NCBI RefSeq assembly: GCF_031755915.1
Contig: NC_083388.1
Coordinates: 17,882,001 to 17,946,000, forward strand
Direction of reading: 5' to 3'
DNA length: 64,000 bases
From: Ziziphus jujuba
Taxonomy: Eukaryota > Streptophyta > Magnoliopsida > Rosales > Rhamnaceae
The translations under genes and the position numbers were made by a program. Shown here one piece after another: positions 12,829-25,304 of this stretch (its first letter is position 1; each line of letters opens with the position of its first letter). The notes under the pieces were generated by a model. That model was given only the letters and a program-made list of their open reading frames with translations. It was not told where the DNA came from and did not search any database.

Positions 12829-15800
12829 TTAGCTTTCTGTAGACATAATTTCAAGTTCAGCCCACCAAAGGGGAGATAATTTTGGTGTTGCACCATGAGG
12901 ATCCATAGCTGTAATCTCTTTCAACCTTGATGTGATTTCTGTCATTGTCAGTCTCTGTTTTGGATCAGGAAGGACACAGTCTTTTATTACTTCAATTAGT
13001 TTCTCAAGCTCTTCTTCTTGGAAAGACTTCAAGGTTGGATCCACCATTTCACTCAAGGGGTGCTCCCCCTTCAGATAATCTGTTGCCCAGTTAGCAAGGG
13101 AGAAATTGTTCTCAGAATAAGGAATCCTTCCTGTTATCATTTCAAACAAAATCACTCCAAAGCTGTAGATGTTGCTTTCCATATCTGCTGGTGATGTTTC
13201 CAACTTGTTCATGGTAGGTGATGCCATCTTTGCTGCAGTTACTTCATTCCAAAACCTAAAATCTGATATTTTGGCTGCATAATCTTCTGTCAAGTATACA
13301 GAGGATGAATGGAGGTCCTTATGGACTGCAGGAGGAGTCAGTTGGTGCATATAGTCTAGACAGTACGCCATGCCCATAGCTATACGAAGTCTCATTCCCC
13401 AGTCCAAGTGTTCAGCTTCTTTCACTGCAAAATACAGAATTAATGCAATATTATCAGAACCATGGAAAAGTAAAGCTTCATTTACTACAAAGTGGGTGTC
13501 CCTTGTATTTCTGAACATGTCAAAAATTGTCATTGTAGTAGGCAACCCAATCATACTCAGCTGTTAGGCAAATTTTGCAGTAATGCGGCATGATTTTCAA
13601 CTATCGTGACAATGGTATACCAGTTCATCTGCTACTCAATATTAACTCTAAAAGAATACATTCATATGCTTCTTGAACAACCACAGTGAGAAAGATAGTA
13701 AGCCATAACTATGATTGCAGATACATAAATACAGCAGTGTGACACAAGGGGAATATCCTCTCTATATTTGGATCATAAAAACCAAAGTTTCCACTATAAC
13801 TTTAGCTTGAGAACTGGGAAAGTTTTAATGAGCATGACTGGTAATTCTTTTTCAGATAATTTGAGATGGTCTATGACAGTGCAATGAATTTTGGCAAAGT
13901 TAAACATGTTATACAGACAGAACATAAAATTATGTTCTTCATAACTATGGTGCTCACCATGTAGATGTTCAAACAATGTTCCATTTGGTGCATACTCGAA
14001 AACCATCATCCTTGTGAACGGTTTGTCATCTTCACAAAATCCTATAAGGTTCACAAAATTCTTGTGGTTCACTTTTGACAATGTTTCTATCTGGAAAATA
14101 AAAATTATAGAACATAAGTGACATTTACAAACCGTGAGACTGAACACATAAAGACAAATCAGAATTGGTTCTGTTATGTACCTTCTTTCTGAACTGTTCT
14201 TCCAAATTTTTTGACCAGTCTGCACGAGATATCACTGCACTAGATGTTACAGCTATTTCAACCCCACTGGATAGAGTTCCCTTGTATACTGTGCCACCCA
14301 AGAAAAAGCCAATTATATTACTGAAATCTTCACAGGCTGCTACAAGTTCTGATCGGTTGAGCTTTGGTACACCTGGAATGGGAACCCTCAAAATGAGTAC
14401 TTAGATATGGTCATGACACTGAAGCAGATTATAATCTAGATTAGGGACAATTTATGACCTGTAAGGTCACAATTAGGTAGATGAAACAGGAAGCAATTAT
14501 CCATGTCCGAAAGAACAACTACCTGTTACAAATGCTTTCTGCAGCTGCCCACTTAAACCTGTTGCCCATGGCTTCACAGTAACAACTTCACTACTTCGGA
14601 AGAAGACAATGGCAATGACTGTAACTAAAATGAATAAAGCACCACCAATGACTCCTGTCCAAATAAGAAGTACACGATGGTTTGGCTTCGATCTATCTTT
14701 AACCAACTGACTATGAGACTCTGTTGGTCCAGGAATAACAAGTGGTGGATTTGCTGGAGCAGAAGAGCTTTTAGTTGGTTTAATCAAAGGTGAAGGTGAA
14801 GGAGTCAGGAAGATACTGGGGGGAGAAGCTACTGGGGAAGATCTTGATGATTCAATAGGAGATGGTGAAGGTGAATCTGATAATGGTGACAACGAGAGTG
14901 GTGAATCAGAGGGTGAGGGTGAAGATGATGGTGAGGAAGAGGGAGAAAGTGAAGGGGATGTCGATGGTGATAAATGACCCTTTTCGTTATTTCTTTTGGC
15001 TCTGGATGAGTTTGGCTTATTCAATACCTGCAGAAACCTACGGTAGGCTACATCTCGAAGTCTGGCTGTTTTCCTAACATATGAAAGATCACATGAATGA
15101 TTAGAGGAGGCAAATATATGCAACAGGACTAAAAATAACTAAAACAAAGCAAATATATACAACAGGACTAAAAGAAAAACTAAAACAAAATAACTTTCTG
15201 GAGAAAACTTGTGAAATGCCAAAAGGTACAGAATCTCCCTAATCTAACTTTTGGAACCAAGTCACTATCATTGCAAGTGTCAGTAAAACAGAAACAGTTT
15301 TCAGTTGTTACAAGAAAATAGTACTTGTTTGGAAGATTAAATTTTATTTCTCCCATTTTGGCCCATAATTTATTACCTGATGCCTCTAATAAAAATACTA
15401 ACATGAATGTTTTAAAGTGCACAGCAGGAACCTCCAACTTCTATCTCTCTTTTCCAAAGCTCTCTCATCTTTTAATCCGATTCTAATTAAAATTCCAGTT
15501 GCCAAAGTTTCAAATAGGCAGTAATTATAATTCTTCCCACATAAGTTTTTCCAAAGTTGATTTCAATGTTGCTTCAATTACGTTGGTTTTTTCTTTCTTT
15601 TTTGAAATTAGCAATGTTTAAACGCAACATGGTAACACCAATTCGACACAAATCATCCTTTAACCCTTGAATCATTGCCTCCTCACTTTTTCCAAGTTAT
15701 ATTTTTAAGGAATAAGAAAATGTTCATGCTCATTTCGCATGTTTACCGAATGATTGATCTGCTTTTCCAAGAGGAAGTCAAAGTAACATCTCTCTGCTTG

Positions 15801-17322
15801 GCCTTGTCTACTTGAAATTCAGAATGTTTCTTAAGCTCATAGAATTCAGGAGATGAAGTATCAAGGAACCTGTTGTTGTCGAGTAAACTGCAAGAAGAAT
15901 CACTAGATTTGCTTAGAAACTTGTAAAAAAAATATAAACTATTGTGAAAAGTTTGAAAGAATGAAATTACAGGGTAGTCAAGAACAGATTATTGCTGAGA
16001 TCAGAGGGAAATGATCCACTGAAGTTATTGTATCCCAAGTCCAAAACCTCTAGCTCCTTCAATTCTCCCATCTCTTTTGGAATGTTTCCAGAAAAAGAAT
16101 TGTTGCGTAAAATGCTAGAACAAAGAAGCACCAGATTCAACCAAAGCAAAGAAATAAAGTGAATTTCTTTTCTTTCTTCCTTTTTTTTTTTTCCCCCAAT
16201 TCATGAAAGAATGGAGCTAATAATAAGATAATAGTAATATAGAGGAAGGGTTGTTGTGGTCAAATAAAGCTTACATAGATTTTATATAAACCAGCTTTCC
16301 AATTTCTGGTGCCAACGTTCCTCCAAGACAAAGATCCTTCAAATTTCTGCAAGATGGTCAAAAAATCTAACTTCAGGATTGCAAAATAAAGTTCTCCAAC
16401 AATAATAGTGACAAATAAAAAAACTAACTTCAATGAACCATAAAAAACAATAGTTACTGTTCTCCAATATAAACATTTATTAGAATTTCCCTTGCATAAA
16501 GCATAATTAAGCATTCCTTTAATTATTTTGCAAAAGATGTTAGGTTGACAAATAACTGCAGTTTGGAACATTCTCCATATGCAAGAGCAAATTGGTGTTT
16601 TCGAAATTACACTGCGGTAAAAATCAATTTCATATAAAATAGGACAAATTATGAGATACTATTGAGAAGGAAAGCAAGATTTACAACAAATTAATAATAC
16701 ATTGACAATAGACAATCACTAATTTCAATCTTTTTACAGAAAAATGCAGTACTAATTTCATCTCGCAAACACTAACAAATTAATTACATATAAATGTTAA
16801 ACATACAGTGACAAACACATTAAGGCATTGTTTGGTTAGAGTTTTGGAAACATTTTTCTTCTGCAGAACAATTATACGAGACACCAAATAAAATAAATAA
16901 ATGAAAAACTAAAGATTAATAACATACAGGACCACCACTTTTCCATCAGAGCATTCAACGCCGAACCACGAACACGGATCAATGTCGTCCTCGCCATCGT
17001 TATTCCAGTTCAATAAAACCCCATATGGGTCCTGAACCACCCTCTCCCGGAAGCTCAACAAAGCTAAACCTGCATCCAAACAAAGCCATATCACAACACC
17101 CTTTTACGGCCATTTTCATTTCCCATTCAAAAAAAAAAAAAAAAAAAAAGCCACTTTGAACAACAATAACAACAACTATACGGACATGCAGAGCTCGTAC
17201 GGACCTTCATCGTTGAGAGACAAACATAAACTCAGGTTATGGTGAAACCACAACAGCCATACGATCACCACCCCCATCACCATTCTGTGTTGCAGCCGAT
17301 CAAATCTCCACCGTTCATCCAT
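12829..17322 (-). CDS. LRR receptor-like pseudokinase (MRH1/MDIS/At3g56050 type)
   Basis: Nine exons on the minus strand (17322-17205, 17069-16928, 16346-16275, 16114-15971, 15887-15747, 15073-14523, 14372-14182, 14090-13958, 13424-12829) join in frame to 695 residues. Order of parts: a signal peptide (VVIVWLLWFHHNLSL); an LRR N-terminal cap with the paired Cys of DPCSWFGVEC; about three LRRs, with exons of exactly 72 and 144 nt encoding 24-residue repeats; a Ser-Pro-rich stretch; a membrane segment (VLLIWTGVIGGALFILVTVI); and a kinase-like domain ending in the family signature LSPLWWAELEIMS. Catalytic residues are lost: the VAIK lysine is Thr (IAVTSS, about residue 432), HRD is HKD with the following Asn absent, and DFG is DFR. 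It is therefore a probable pseudokinase, as in MRH1 and At3g56050, with a likely scaffold or co-receptor role in the plasma membrane. Arabidopsis EOL2 also has a kinase gene as neighbour (At5g58540). Confidence 0.88.
15074..15746 (-). other. Intron of the pseudokinase gene (LRR exons to Ser-Pro exon)
   Basis: A 673-bp AT-rich intron between SWKSRSIIR and KTARLRDVAY, with no coding signal. Confidence 0.65.
16347..16927 (-). other. Intron of the pseudokinase gene before the first LRR exon
   Basis: A 581-bp AT-rich intron between CSDGKVVVL and NLKDLCLGGTL. No further LRR exon is needed or visible, because the LRR register is continuous across the junction. Confidence 0.65.
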
Positions 17323-17657
17323 TTCCACACCCAAAAAAATAAATAAAATCAATATTTCTGGAGTACTACACTATACATATACAAGCAGCTGGAGATAGAG
17401 AGAGTTTTGGAGTCTGAAACCAAAAATTTAGACACGAACCGAAGAAAGAAAGCGCGTGGAATGAAATCGGTGAATCGGTGTTTTTATATCCCACATGCTT
17501 TAAATCATTATGAAAACCCCAAAAAACTTACCGATTCAAACCACCGAAATATTGGGTGGTGGCGGTCAAAGTTAAAGTGTCAAGCACAGGCTACGACCCG
17601 GTTTTGATAAAATGGGTTATTGGGTTGGCGGCAAATCCAGTAAATAGTAATGCTCAT

Positions 17658-17699
17658 GGATTTGCTTCTTGTCTTGTAGGATTTGCTTCTTGTCTTGTA
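17658..17699 (+). repeat. Perfect 21-bp tandem duplication
   Basis: Two identical copies (17658-17678 and 17679-17699), each beginning GGATTTGCTTCTTG, lie about 340 bases upstream of the pseudokinase start codon and just before a (TA)n tract. Confidence 0.9.
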
Positions 17700-17726
17700 G
17701 CGACCAGCTTACTAAACCCATTTTCC

Positions 17727-17750
17727 ATATATATATATATATATATATAT
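17727..17750. repeat. (TA)n microsatellite
   Basis: About 12 TA units immediately after the 21-bp tandem duplication. Confidence 0.9.
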
Positions 17751-18002
17751 TTATAGCACCGTCCTATCAAAGCCACGTGCTTCGCGCGTGCTTTTCCTTT
17801 TTTCTTTTTCTTTTCTTTTTTAAGAAAAATTATGTTACCGTATTATTCTTCTTTGTATTTTTTTGAACCCATTTTGACGTACTTAAAAAAAAAAAACCAA
17901 ACACATATACTGAAATTTGATGGCTTTGACGATATCTGATCTCTCTCATGAGAGTTGGCATGTGCCATTTGATGAACGTTTTCAGTTTGATTAGTTTGAT
18001 AA

Positions 18003-18031
18003 TATATATGTATATATATATATATATATAT
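18003..18031. repeat. (TA)n microsatellite
   Basis: An alternating TA tract interrupted once by G. Confidence 0.85.
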
Positions 18032-18223
18032 TTGACAATGATTGATGAAAATAATATATAATTCAATATTTTTCTGCGGGAAAATAATTCAAGTATTTGG
18101 GGAATATGTAGTATTTTTTTTTTTTTGGGTGCCTAATGTTCTTTACACATGTTTAAGCCACTTCCATTGACCATTTTATACAGAGATCATACACATGGCC
18201 ACATGTGGTCCAAATAATTTCCT

Positions 18224-18244
18224 TATATATATATATATATATAT
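18224..18244. repeat. (TA)n microsatellite
   Basis: About 10 TA units. Confidence 0.85.
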
Positions 18245-19383
18245 ACATACAAAAATAGAAAGAAAAAATAAATTCATAGACATTCATCTCAAAAGAATTT
18301 AATATGGTTTTGGTATGCATTTAAAACTTGCGTTTTTCTTGTTTTCAAAAGCAAGCAAATGAAACATATACTGACTAAAAACAGATGACCGGACCACCAT
18401 TTTTGTTCTCAAATGTATAGGTGACACAATTTTTTAAAATTTTTAAAAACTAAAAATTGTTCTCAAATTTGATTATTAACGATGATAGTATATTCTCTAT
18501 CGTTTAAACTTTCAGAAATACATAATAATTTATCATGGTATTTGAACAGTAAATTTTGAGTTCATACATAGCAGCTTGATCGGTTGCATGTACAGTTGTA
18601 AGCCTCGTATATATATAATAAATTGTATGTTAGTTGGCTATATACAATTCATCCATTTACTACCATTTTATAAATCTTATAAAAACTGTTTCAAAATGAT
18701 CATATATCAAATCTTATTTTCTTATAAATGTAAAAAATTGAACAGGCACACATTCCAATGGCCCAACAAAAAAGAACTCATAATTTACCAAAAAACAAAA
18801 AAGAACCCATAGCTAAAATTAGTAGAGTTAATTAAAAAAAAGGAATAATAGAGTTACGGCCTGCACAAGGCAACCCCATTAACAAAATAGTGGATTGTGG
18901 CTCATCATTGTTGTATTATTTTATATGATCAAATACAATGATTCATACCAATTTGTCAAGTTCAGGAAGGTGGGCTCTCAATCATCTTCTTCGTCATCAT
19001 GACAATAATATCCCAGACCCACTTATGTGTATGCCATGTGTACCAACAGTAGTACTCTGTTTAATTTTTTTTTTTTTTTTTTAATTATTGAGTGAAGCTG
19101 CAGACTTAATTAAAATAGTATCTGAGTACGTCATGCAGTGTGACATTGATAATTAATGGGGTTGGTTTCGCACACAAAAAGAGTCATGGCGTGGAAGTTA
19201 AGTTGTGAGATTTGGACACATATAATTTTTTTCTGAAAAACTATTTTGTTTATAATATATGGTACGATAATATAAAATGTCATATGGGATGTTTTATTAA
19301 TTGGAAAGATAATTTTAATTTTATATTGGTTATCTTGAATATTTAATAAATCAATAACTTTTTATTTTAAATTGCATAATCTT

Positions 19384-19404
19384 TTATATATATATATATA
19401 TATA
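19384..19404. repeat. (TA)n microsatellite
   Basis: About 10 TA units in very AT-rich sequence. Confidence 0.85.
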
Positions 19405-19532
19405 ATTTTGATATAGTAGAAAAAAAAATTATAAAATATATACAAAAAGTAACCATATACAGTTTAAAAAATTATATAGATCTGATAAATTTATATATTG
19501 TATTTCATAATCTTTTTTATAAAGCTCTTATC

Positions 19533-19536
<4 letters not shown>

Positions 19537-19582
<46 letters not shown>
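19537..19582. repeat. Long (TA)n microsatellite
   Basis: About 23 uninterrupted TA units, the longest dinucleotide array in the window. It can fold into a cruciform and is likely length-polymorphic. Confidence 0.9.
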
Positions 19583-19585
<3 letters not shown>

Positions 19586-20000
19586 GGGTGTAATATGTAG
19601 TTATGATAAAGAAGATGGAGATAAAGAAATATAATCTTCTATGAATATGATTATAGTAGGGTAGAGTATGGTGGTGCATATCTTTTTAAGGTTTTACTTC
19701 CAAAACAAAGATTGTGCTGGGGACTATAAAGCTTTTTGTTAGTTGTTCTTTCGCTTAATGATGGGGACCTTGATGAAGCATGTTTTTCTTATTGGGGATA
19801 ACCTTAAATTGTAGTCTTCAAAAAAAAAAAAGGTGAAGAAGAAGGAAAAAAGCCTTAAATTGCTGACTTGTCTTTTTCTCTCTGGAACAGCAACAAAATT
19901 TAAGAAATGGTTATATGTTAACATTAGTGATGAAATACCAATAATTAGATAGTTGATTATTTGATAGATTCCACATCAAAAAATAAAAAATAAAAAAAAA

Positions 20001-20022
20001 CACACACACACACACACACACA
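20001..20022. repeat. (CA)11 microsatellite
   Basis: Eleven CA units follow an A-rich run. Confidence 0.9.
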
Positions 20023-20835
20023 AACCACCCTGCAATTATGTTTATCAGATTCGTCAATTTGTATATTTTTTTTTATGCTGTAATTAGTGCAGAATGGAAA
20101 GTTTAATTTGGAATTTAGCAAAAGCTCTTCAAAGTAAATATGAGTATGACATAAGAAATGCCCAAAAGCGGCTCAATGGTCGGACCTATTGATCAGATCA
20201 ATACAGAGCGAGGGGCTAAGTCTGATATGGACCACATTTATAATAATTTTTAGAATTGCTCATGCAACTTTTTCTAGGTGTTGTTTCTTAATGGAATCGG
20301 ACTCGTGACCTGAAGTGGGCCTTGGTTGGTCTCTAATTTTTTTGTTTTTTTTTTTTTTTCTTAACCAAAAAAAAGCTAAAAATAGACAACTTAACCTACT
20401 GGATTGAATGGAAAATGTTGTACGACCTATTTCATTAGCGACATCGAAGCGGCAATGTTAGTTTTGTGGGCTTATAAGGTTAAATACATATTTTACCACC
20501 TTCAACCTTCACATGTTTTGCTCCACCTCCAAAATTACAAAAACTTGAAATGTTCTTGGTCTCCAAAATTACAAACACTTGAAATATCATGTTCTTGGTC
20601 ATATTAGTCCAATTATACGATTTTGTTAAATTAATTTGGTAAAATTATAGATAAGCACCGGTTATAAATGAAATAAAAGTTAAAACAGTATTTATATAAG
20701 TTGTATGTGGTTAATTTCATCAAATTTTTCTGTTGAAAATATATAATTGAACTAAAATGACAAAAAAAAAAAAATGATAGCTTAGAGGCAATATAAGGCT
20801 TTTGGTAGTTGGGATAAAATGTGTAATGGTAATTC

Positions 20836-20850
20836 AACCCTAACCCTAAC
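20836..20850 (+). repeat. Short telomere-like CCCTAA run
   Basis: AACCCTAACCCTAAC: two telomere-like units only. It is too short to be an interstitial telomere block and is more likely chance or an old telo-box. Confidence 0.5.
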
Positions 20851-22329
20851 TTGCAGGTCTGTAGGCAGATGCTGGGTTGACCCAGAAATTGGGTCATGTT
20901 AGTTTTGTGGGCCCAGTGGACGCGGTCATTGTACTCTTGGCTACTTTTTTTTTTTTTGGGAATGGCAGCCAATCTGTCTCAATTATTGTCCTTTGTTTTT
21001 TTTAATTGCAGACTATGCATGCTGACATGCACATGCACATGCTTGTTACGTTTTTTCAGAAGTGCATAGAGAGATGGCCATGGTTCTCATTTTCTTTTTG
21101 GTTCCGCATATAGTACATGTTTTCTGGTGGGTCTATTTTGGTATCTCATCCCTATCAACTCTAATTGGTGATCCATTAGGCTTATGATCAGCCTAGGCCC
21201 AATACCAAGCCCACGTGACCAACAAAATAAAGAGACGAAATAAAAGATTAACACACCTTCTAGCCTCAAAACTGCTTCTAATTAAAAATGACAAAAATCC
21301 TTGTTTAACTTAATCCACTGGAACTCCTCATAATAGGGGTGAGGGTTCCATTCTTGATTAAAGCGAGGAATAGGATGGGGAACAGGACAAGGTTGTCAGG
21401 GACGAGGATTGTAGTCCCCATCCAGTATAAATATAATTATATTTAAATATATTTTATTATAGTTTAAATATATTTTTATACTTTATTATAAAATCATGTT
21501 TTATAAATATTATATTTATATAATATATTCATATATATTGTATTTGTATAATATGTATTTTTATGTTAAAAATAAAAAATATATTTTAAAATTGATTTAT
21601 TTATTTATTTATTTTTTTAATTTTTATGGGCTAATGGGAAATCCCCACCCCACACTGGCTCAAAATAAATGGGGAACGAGATGAAGCAGGGAAAAATAAA
21701 TAGACAAGGAGCAATGAAGGCCACTCTGACCCGTTTTGCTCCGTTGTCATTCTACTTTCAACTTTTGAAAAATTATATCAAATGAAATCTAAGACTTAGG
21801 AACAATTATTTATTTCAAATGGTGATTCTAGTTCTATACCAATATCTCATTACATAGCTCATTTCATAAATTTTTCTTATTTAGTACACTATATAATCAT
21901 TTAACCCAAAAAAAAAAAAAAAAAGTATAACATGTAATTAATCATATCACGTTTGACACATTGTGACTGAAAAATTGAACAATCTAATTAATATGTTCGA
22001 ACAACAAAAGTCAAACATAAACACTAATAGAATGTTTGAATTTAGAAGCTCAATGGTCATACCTTCTCAAATTCTTAGTAACTATGGAAGAGTCCACGAC
22101 TAAGGAATGCAGCAAATACACCAATATTTACCTTTCCAACATTTTTATTACTTAAATAAAATAAAATTAAAATTTTTAAAAAAAAAAAAAAAAAAAAAAA
22201 CAGAAGAAGAAAAATTATACTTTACATCTTTGCATTTTGAGTTGAGTGTCGATTATTTATGTTAATAAAAAGGAGATGAAAATTACTACTTTTGGTATTC
22301 ATACAAAGAGCATTTCCATATCGCTTGGA

Positions 22330-23290
22330 TATAAAATGGTAATGGTTCAAATGTAAAAATATTTACTTTTTTAATAATAGATTTTTTTCAGAGCAGTTGA
22401 TTTTAAAGTTCAAAAGGACTCTAGGATTAGCAGTGCTTCAATGGGAGCAATCCAAAGAATAGGTGACTCTCTAAGAAATCTGAACAAAAATCTTATATCG
22501 TATGAAGTGCCGGTAGATAAATTAAGGAAAATAGCAGTGGAATAAAAGAGTAATACGCCAATTGATGTAATATTACAGATTCTATAAGAGCTTGTACCTA
22601 GCCAAAAATGTGCCAGCAAAAATGATGGATCCCAAAACAGGTAGATTGCAAAATCTATGAGCTCTAAAGGATGTGAGGCAATAAGGGGTAAGGTAAATGA
22701 GTAGTTAGGAGATGAATTATTGTAAGACCTGTGAGCCATGAAGGATGCAAAGTAAGAATGAGCAAAATCAGTGAGCATTCTCACATTGTCCGAGTGTGAA
22801 ACAGTAATATTCAAATATAAAAATAGTTACTCTTCTAACAAAATATGTCTTTTTAGAGTAGTTAGTTTTAGGGTTTAAAGAACTATCAGGTAAAACGTGC
22901 TTTAGCATAAGCAATCCTATAAGTCTAAACAAAAACCTTGTATCATCTTAAGCTAGTGGATAAATTAGAGACAGATCTATGAGTTCTTAAAGATGCAAAG
23001 TAAAAAAGGACAAGATCAATTCGTATTTCTATACCACCCGAGTGTGAAAAATTAATGTCACTATTTTAACAACAGAAGCCTTTTTCAAAATAGTTAGCTT
23101 TTAAAGTTTGAAAGAACTATGGAGTTAAGCATACTCTGGTTGGAGCAATTATAAGATGTGTGATCTTGTAGGAAGTTTAAACAAAAACTCTATACCATTT
23201 AGAGTAGAGTAGATAAATTGGAGACAATATTAATAAAATAACAAAGTGGGTTACCAGTAGATGGGGTGTTACAATGGATCTCACCATCTA
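22330..23290 (+). repeat. Three degenerate direct repeats, probable transposon relic
   Basis: Three related segments follow each other at about 22330-22790, 22790-23035 and 23036-23290. A shared core is readable at 22395-22451, 22860-22915 and 23092-23149 (AGTT-G-TTT-AAAG... ending GAGCAAT or AAGCAAT). A second core containing CTAAACAAAAA and GATAAATTA lies at about 22480, 22921 and 23174. The first two units also share GATGCAAAGTAA...CGAGTGTGAAA. The last unit ends near GGGGTGTTACAATGG, which resembles the junction between an LTR end and a primer-binding site, but the tRNA-Met complement (TGGTATCAGAGC) is not intact. No coding capacity is visible. Confidence 0.5.
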
Positions 23291-23460
23291 ATACATCTCA
23301 TATTGGAGAATTTTAACCAATGAGGGATAGGTTTATTATTGGATTGTGCTATTTCATTCAATCACTTTCTTCTTTTTTCTGTTTTTTTTTCTATTGCTTC
23401 AGTGCCTACATAATAATCCTTTTTTTCACAAAAATTGCTCATTTTATTTTTCTTTTCACA

Positions 23461-23487
23461 AATAATAATAATAATAATAATAATAAT
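23461..23487. repeat. (AAT)9 microsatellite
   Basis: Nine AAT units. Confidence 0.9.
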
Positions 23488-24591
23488 CAATATTATGATC
23501 AAAATTTACTAATATAATATTGTTCATTTTGGAGCATTAAGCTTCTAATTTTGTTCTTACCCAAGAACTACTTGCATGCACAAAAAATATTATACTAGTA
23601 AGAAAAGTGCTTACACATATATGTTATTTCACCAATTACTTTTCAAATGATGTGAGACTGCTTACTAATCTTATCAATTTTTTTATTCCATTGACAGAAC
23701 CTTTCCCGAGATCCCTTTCAGAATCTCTCGAATAGTCTAGCCTAATAAAATTTCACTGAGCAATCTCTAGAGAATATTCAATGAAATTTCACTTAAACTA
23801 CAGACAAACAACATATGCTATAATAAATGATACCTCAATATAAATATAAAACAACAACAATATATAAATCCACAACTATGATCTACAACTACAATCCATC
23901 AGATTATAGGCATAACTGTACATACATAATAGAGTTATTACTGTATCCAATTTTCAAATTAGAGCATTCTAAGAGTATTGTAAAATTTAAAAGTATAACC
24001 GATTCAGATAAATCTAGAAATATAAAAATAAATAGGGAAAGAAAGATAAGTGTTACTGCTACCATGGGTATCATAGGATAATAGGTGATGCGCAAAGTAA
24101 ATTGTCAGCTAATTGTTGGACCTGGAGGAACTAATTTAAAATAAATAAAACATGAGATAAAAATATCATTGATGGCATAGTATAATAGAAAAATAATATT
24201 TTATTATAAATCTTTCTCTCAATCTCTCGTTCCACCTTTTTAAAAGGTTTCCTGTTTAAAATCATTTCACAAAACTTAAACTTGTACCCTAAATCAATAT
24301 CACACAACCAATGCTCTAATAATATAAAGTGAATGATTATTAAAATATTATAAACTGGATTAATCATGATATAAATATTGAGTATAAAATAATATAAACA
24401 TTATTTTACAAAATAATTATAAAAGTGCAGTAAAAATCATAAATATATATAAAAAAAAAAAAACAATAATATAACAAGAAACATAAACAATGTATCATAC
24501 AATATACCCAGCATTGTCAAGTTGTGCATGGTGTCCTAGAACACCACCGGACAGTAAAAGAAATGAAACTTGTTGGATAAAAGAAATGAAA

Positions 24592-24775
24592 CTTATGGGA
24601 TAAATCCATCTCACGACCCTTAGCATCTTAAAAGCGTCATGGCAATATAAACTTGTGAGATGAACCACAACTTCATGACCTTTAGTATACGAAAGACAAC
24701 ATAACAATAATGAACCTATGGGATGAATCCAACCTCACGACCCTTAGCGTACTACAGGTATCGTGGCAAACATGC
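24592..24775. repeat. Three imperfect ~62-bp tandem repeats
   Basis: Units lie at about 24592-24650, 24652-24713 and 24715-24773, each following the pattern TGGGATGAATCC..CTCACGACCCTTAGC. The middle unit is the most diverged. A shorter 23-bp duplication (AAGAAATGAAACTTGTTGG and similar) lies just before, at about 24559-24604. Confidence 0.8.
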
Positions 24776-25281
24776 ACACTATAATATAATACTGATCCAA
24801 AACACAGGTACAATATGGTAGACCAATTAAAAATAAACAATACAATATCCATAAAACAATCTTTATAAGATCATACATTTGCAAATAATATTGTATCATA
24901 AAACATAATTTAATATTCAAATACAACTATTTGATTAAATATCTCAAAAATTTCAAATCATTATTTCATGTCAAAACTATAATATTACAGTAAATTATTT
25001 ATCATCATAAATAATTTTTTAAGCACATAAAATTATAAAACACTTAAATATGCTTAAAAAATATAATTTCCAATATTTTTCTCAAAATTAATTAATTTTT
25101 AAAATGATTAAAACCTCAACTTAAATATCAAGATATTTAAATACCATGATCCACAAGTCCATTATAAACTCAATAGAATTGGAAACCATTTAAAATCTTG
25201 TCAAAAATCACATAAAATAATAACATATATATGTAAAAGTAGATATTTATATATGCATAAAATAAACATTTAAATCAAACG

Positions 25282-25304
25282 ATATATATATATATATATA
25301 TATA
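25282..25304. repeat. (TA)n microsatellite
   Basis: About 11 TA units inside the LTR-like region. Confidence 0.85.

Noticed and set aside
20836..20850. Interstitial telomere block
   Set aside because: Only two CCCTAA units; too short to mean anything.
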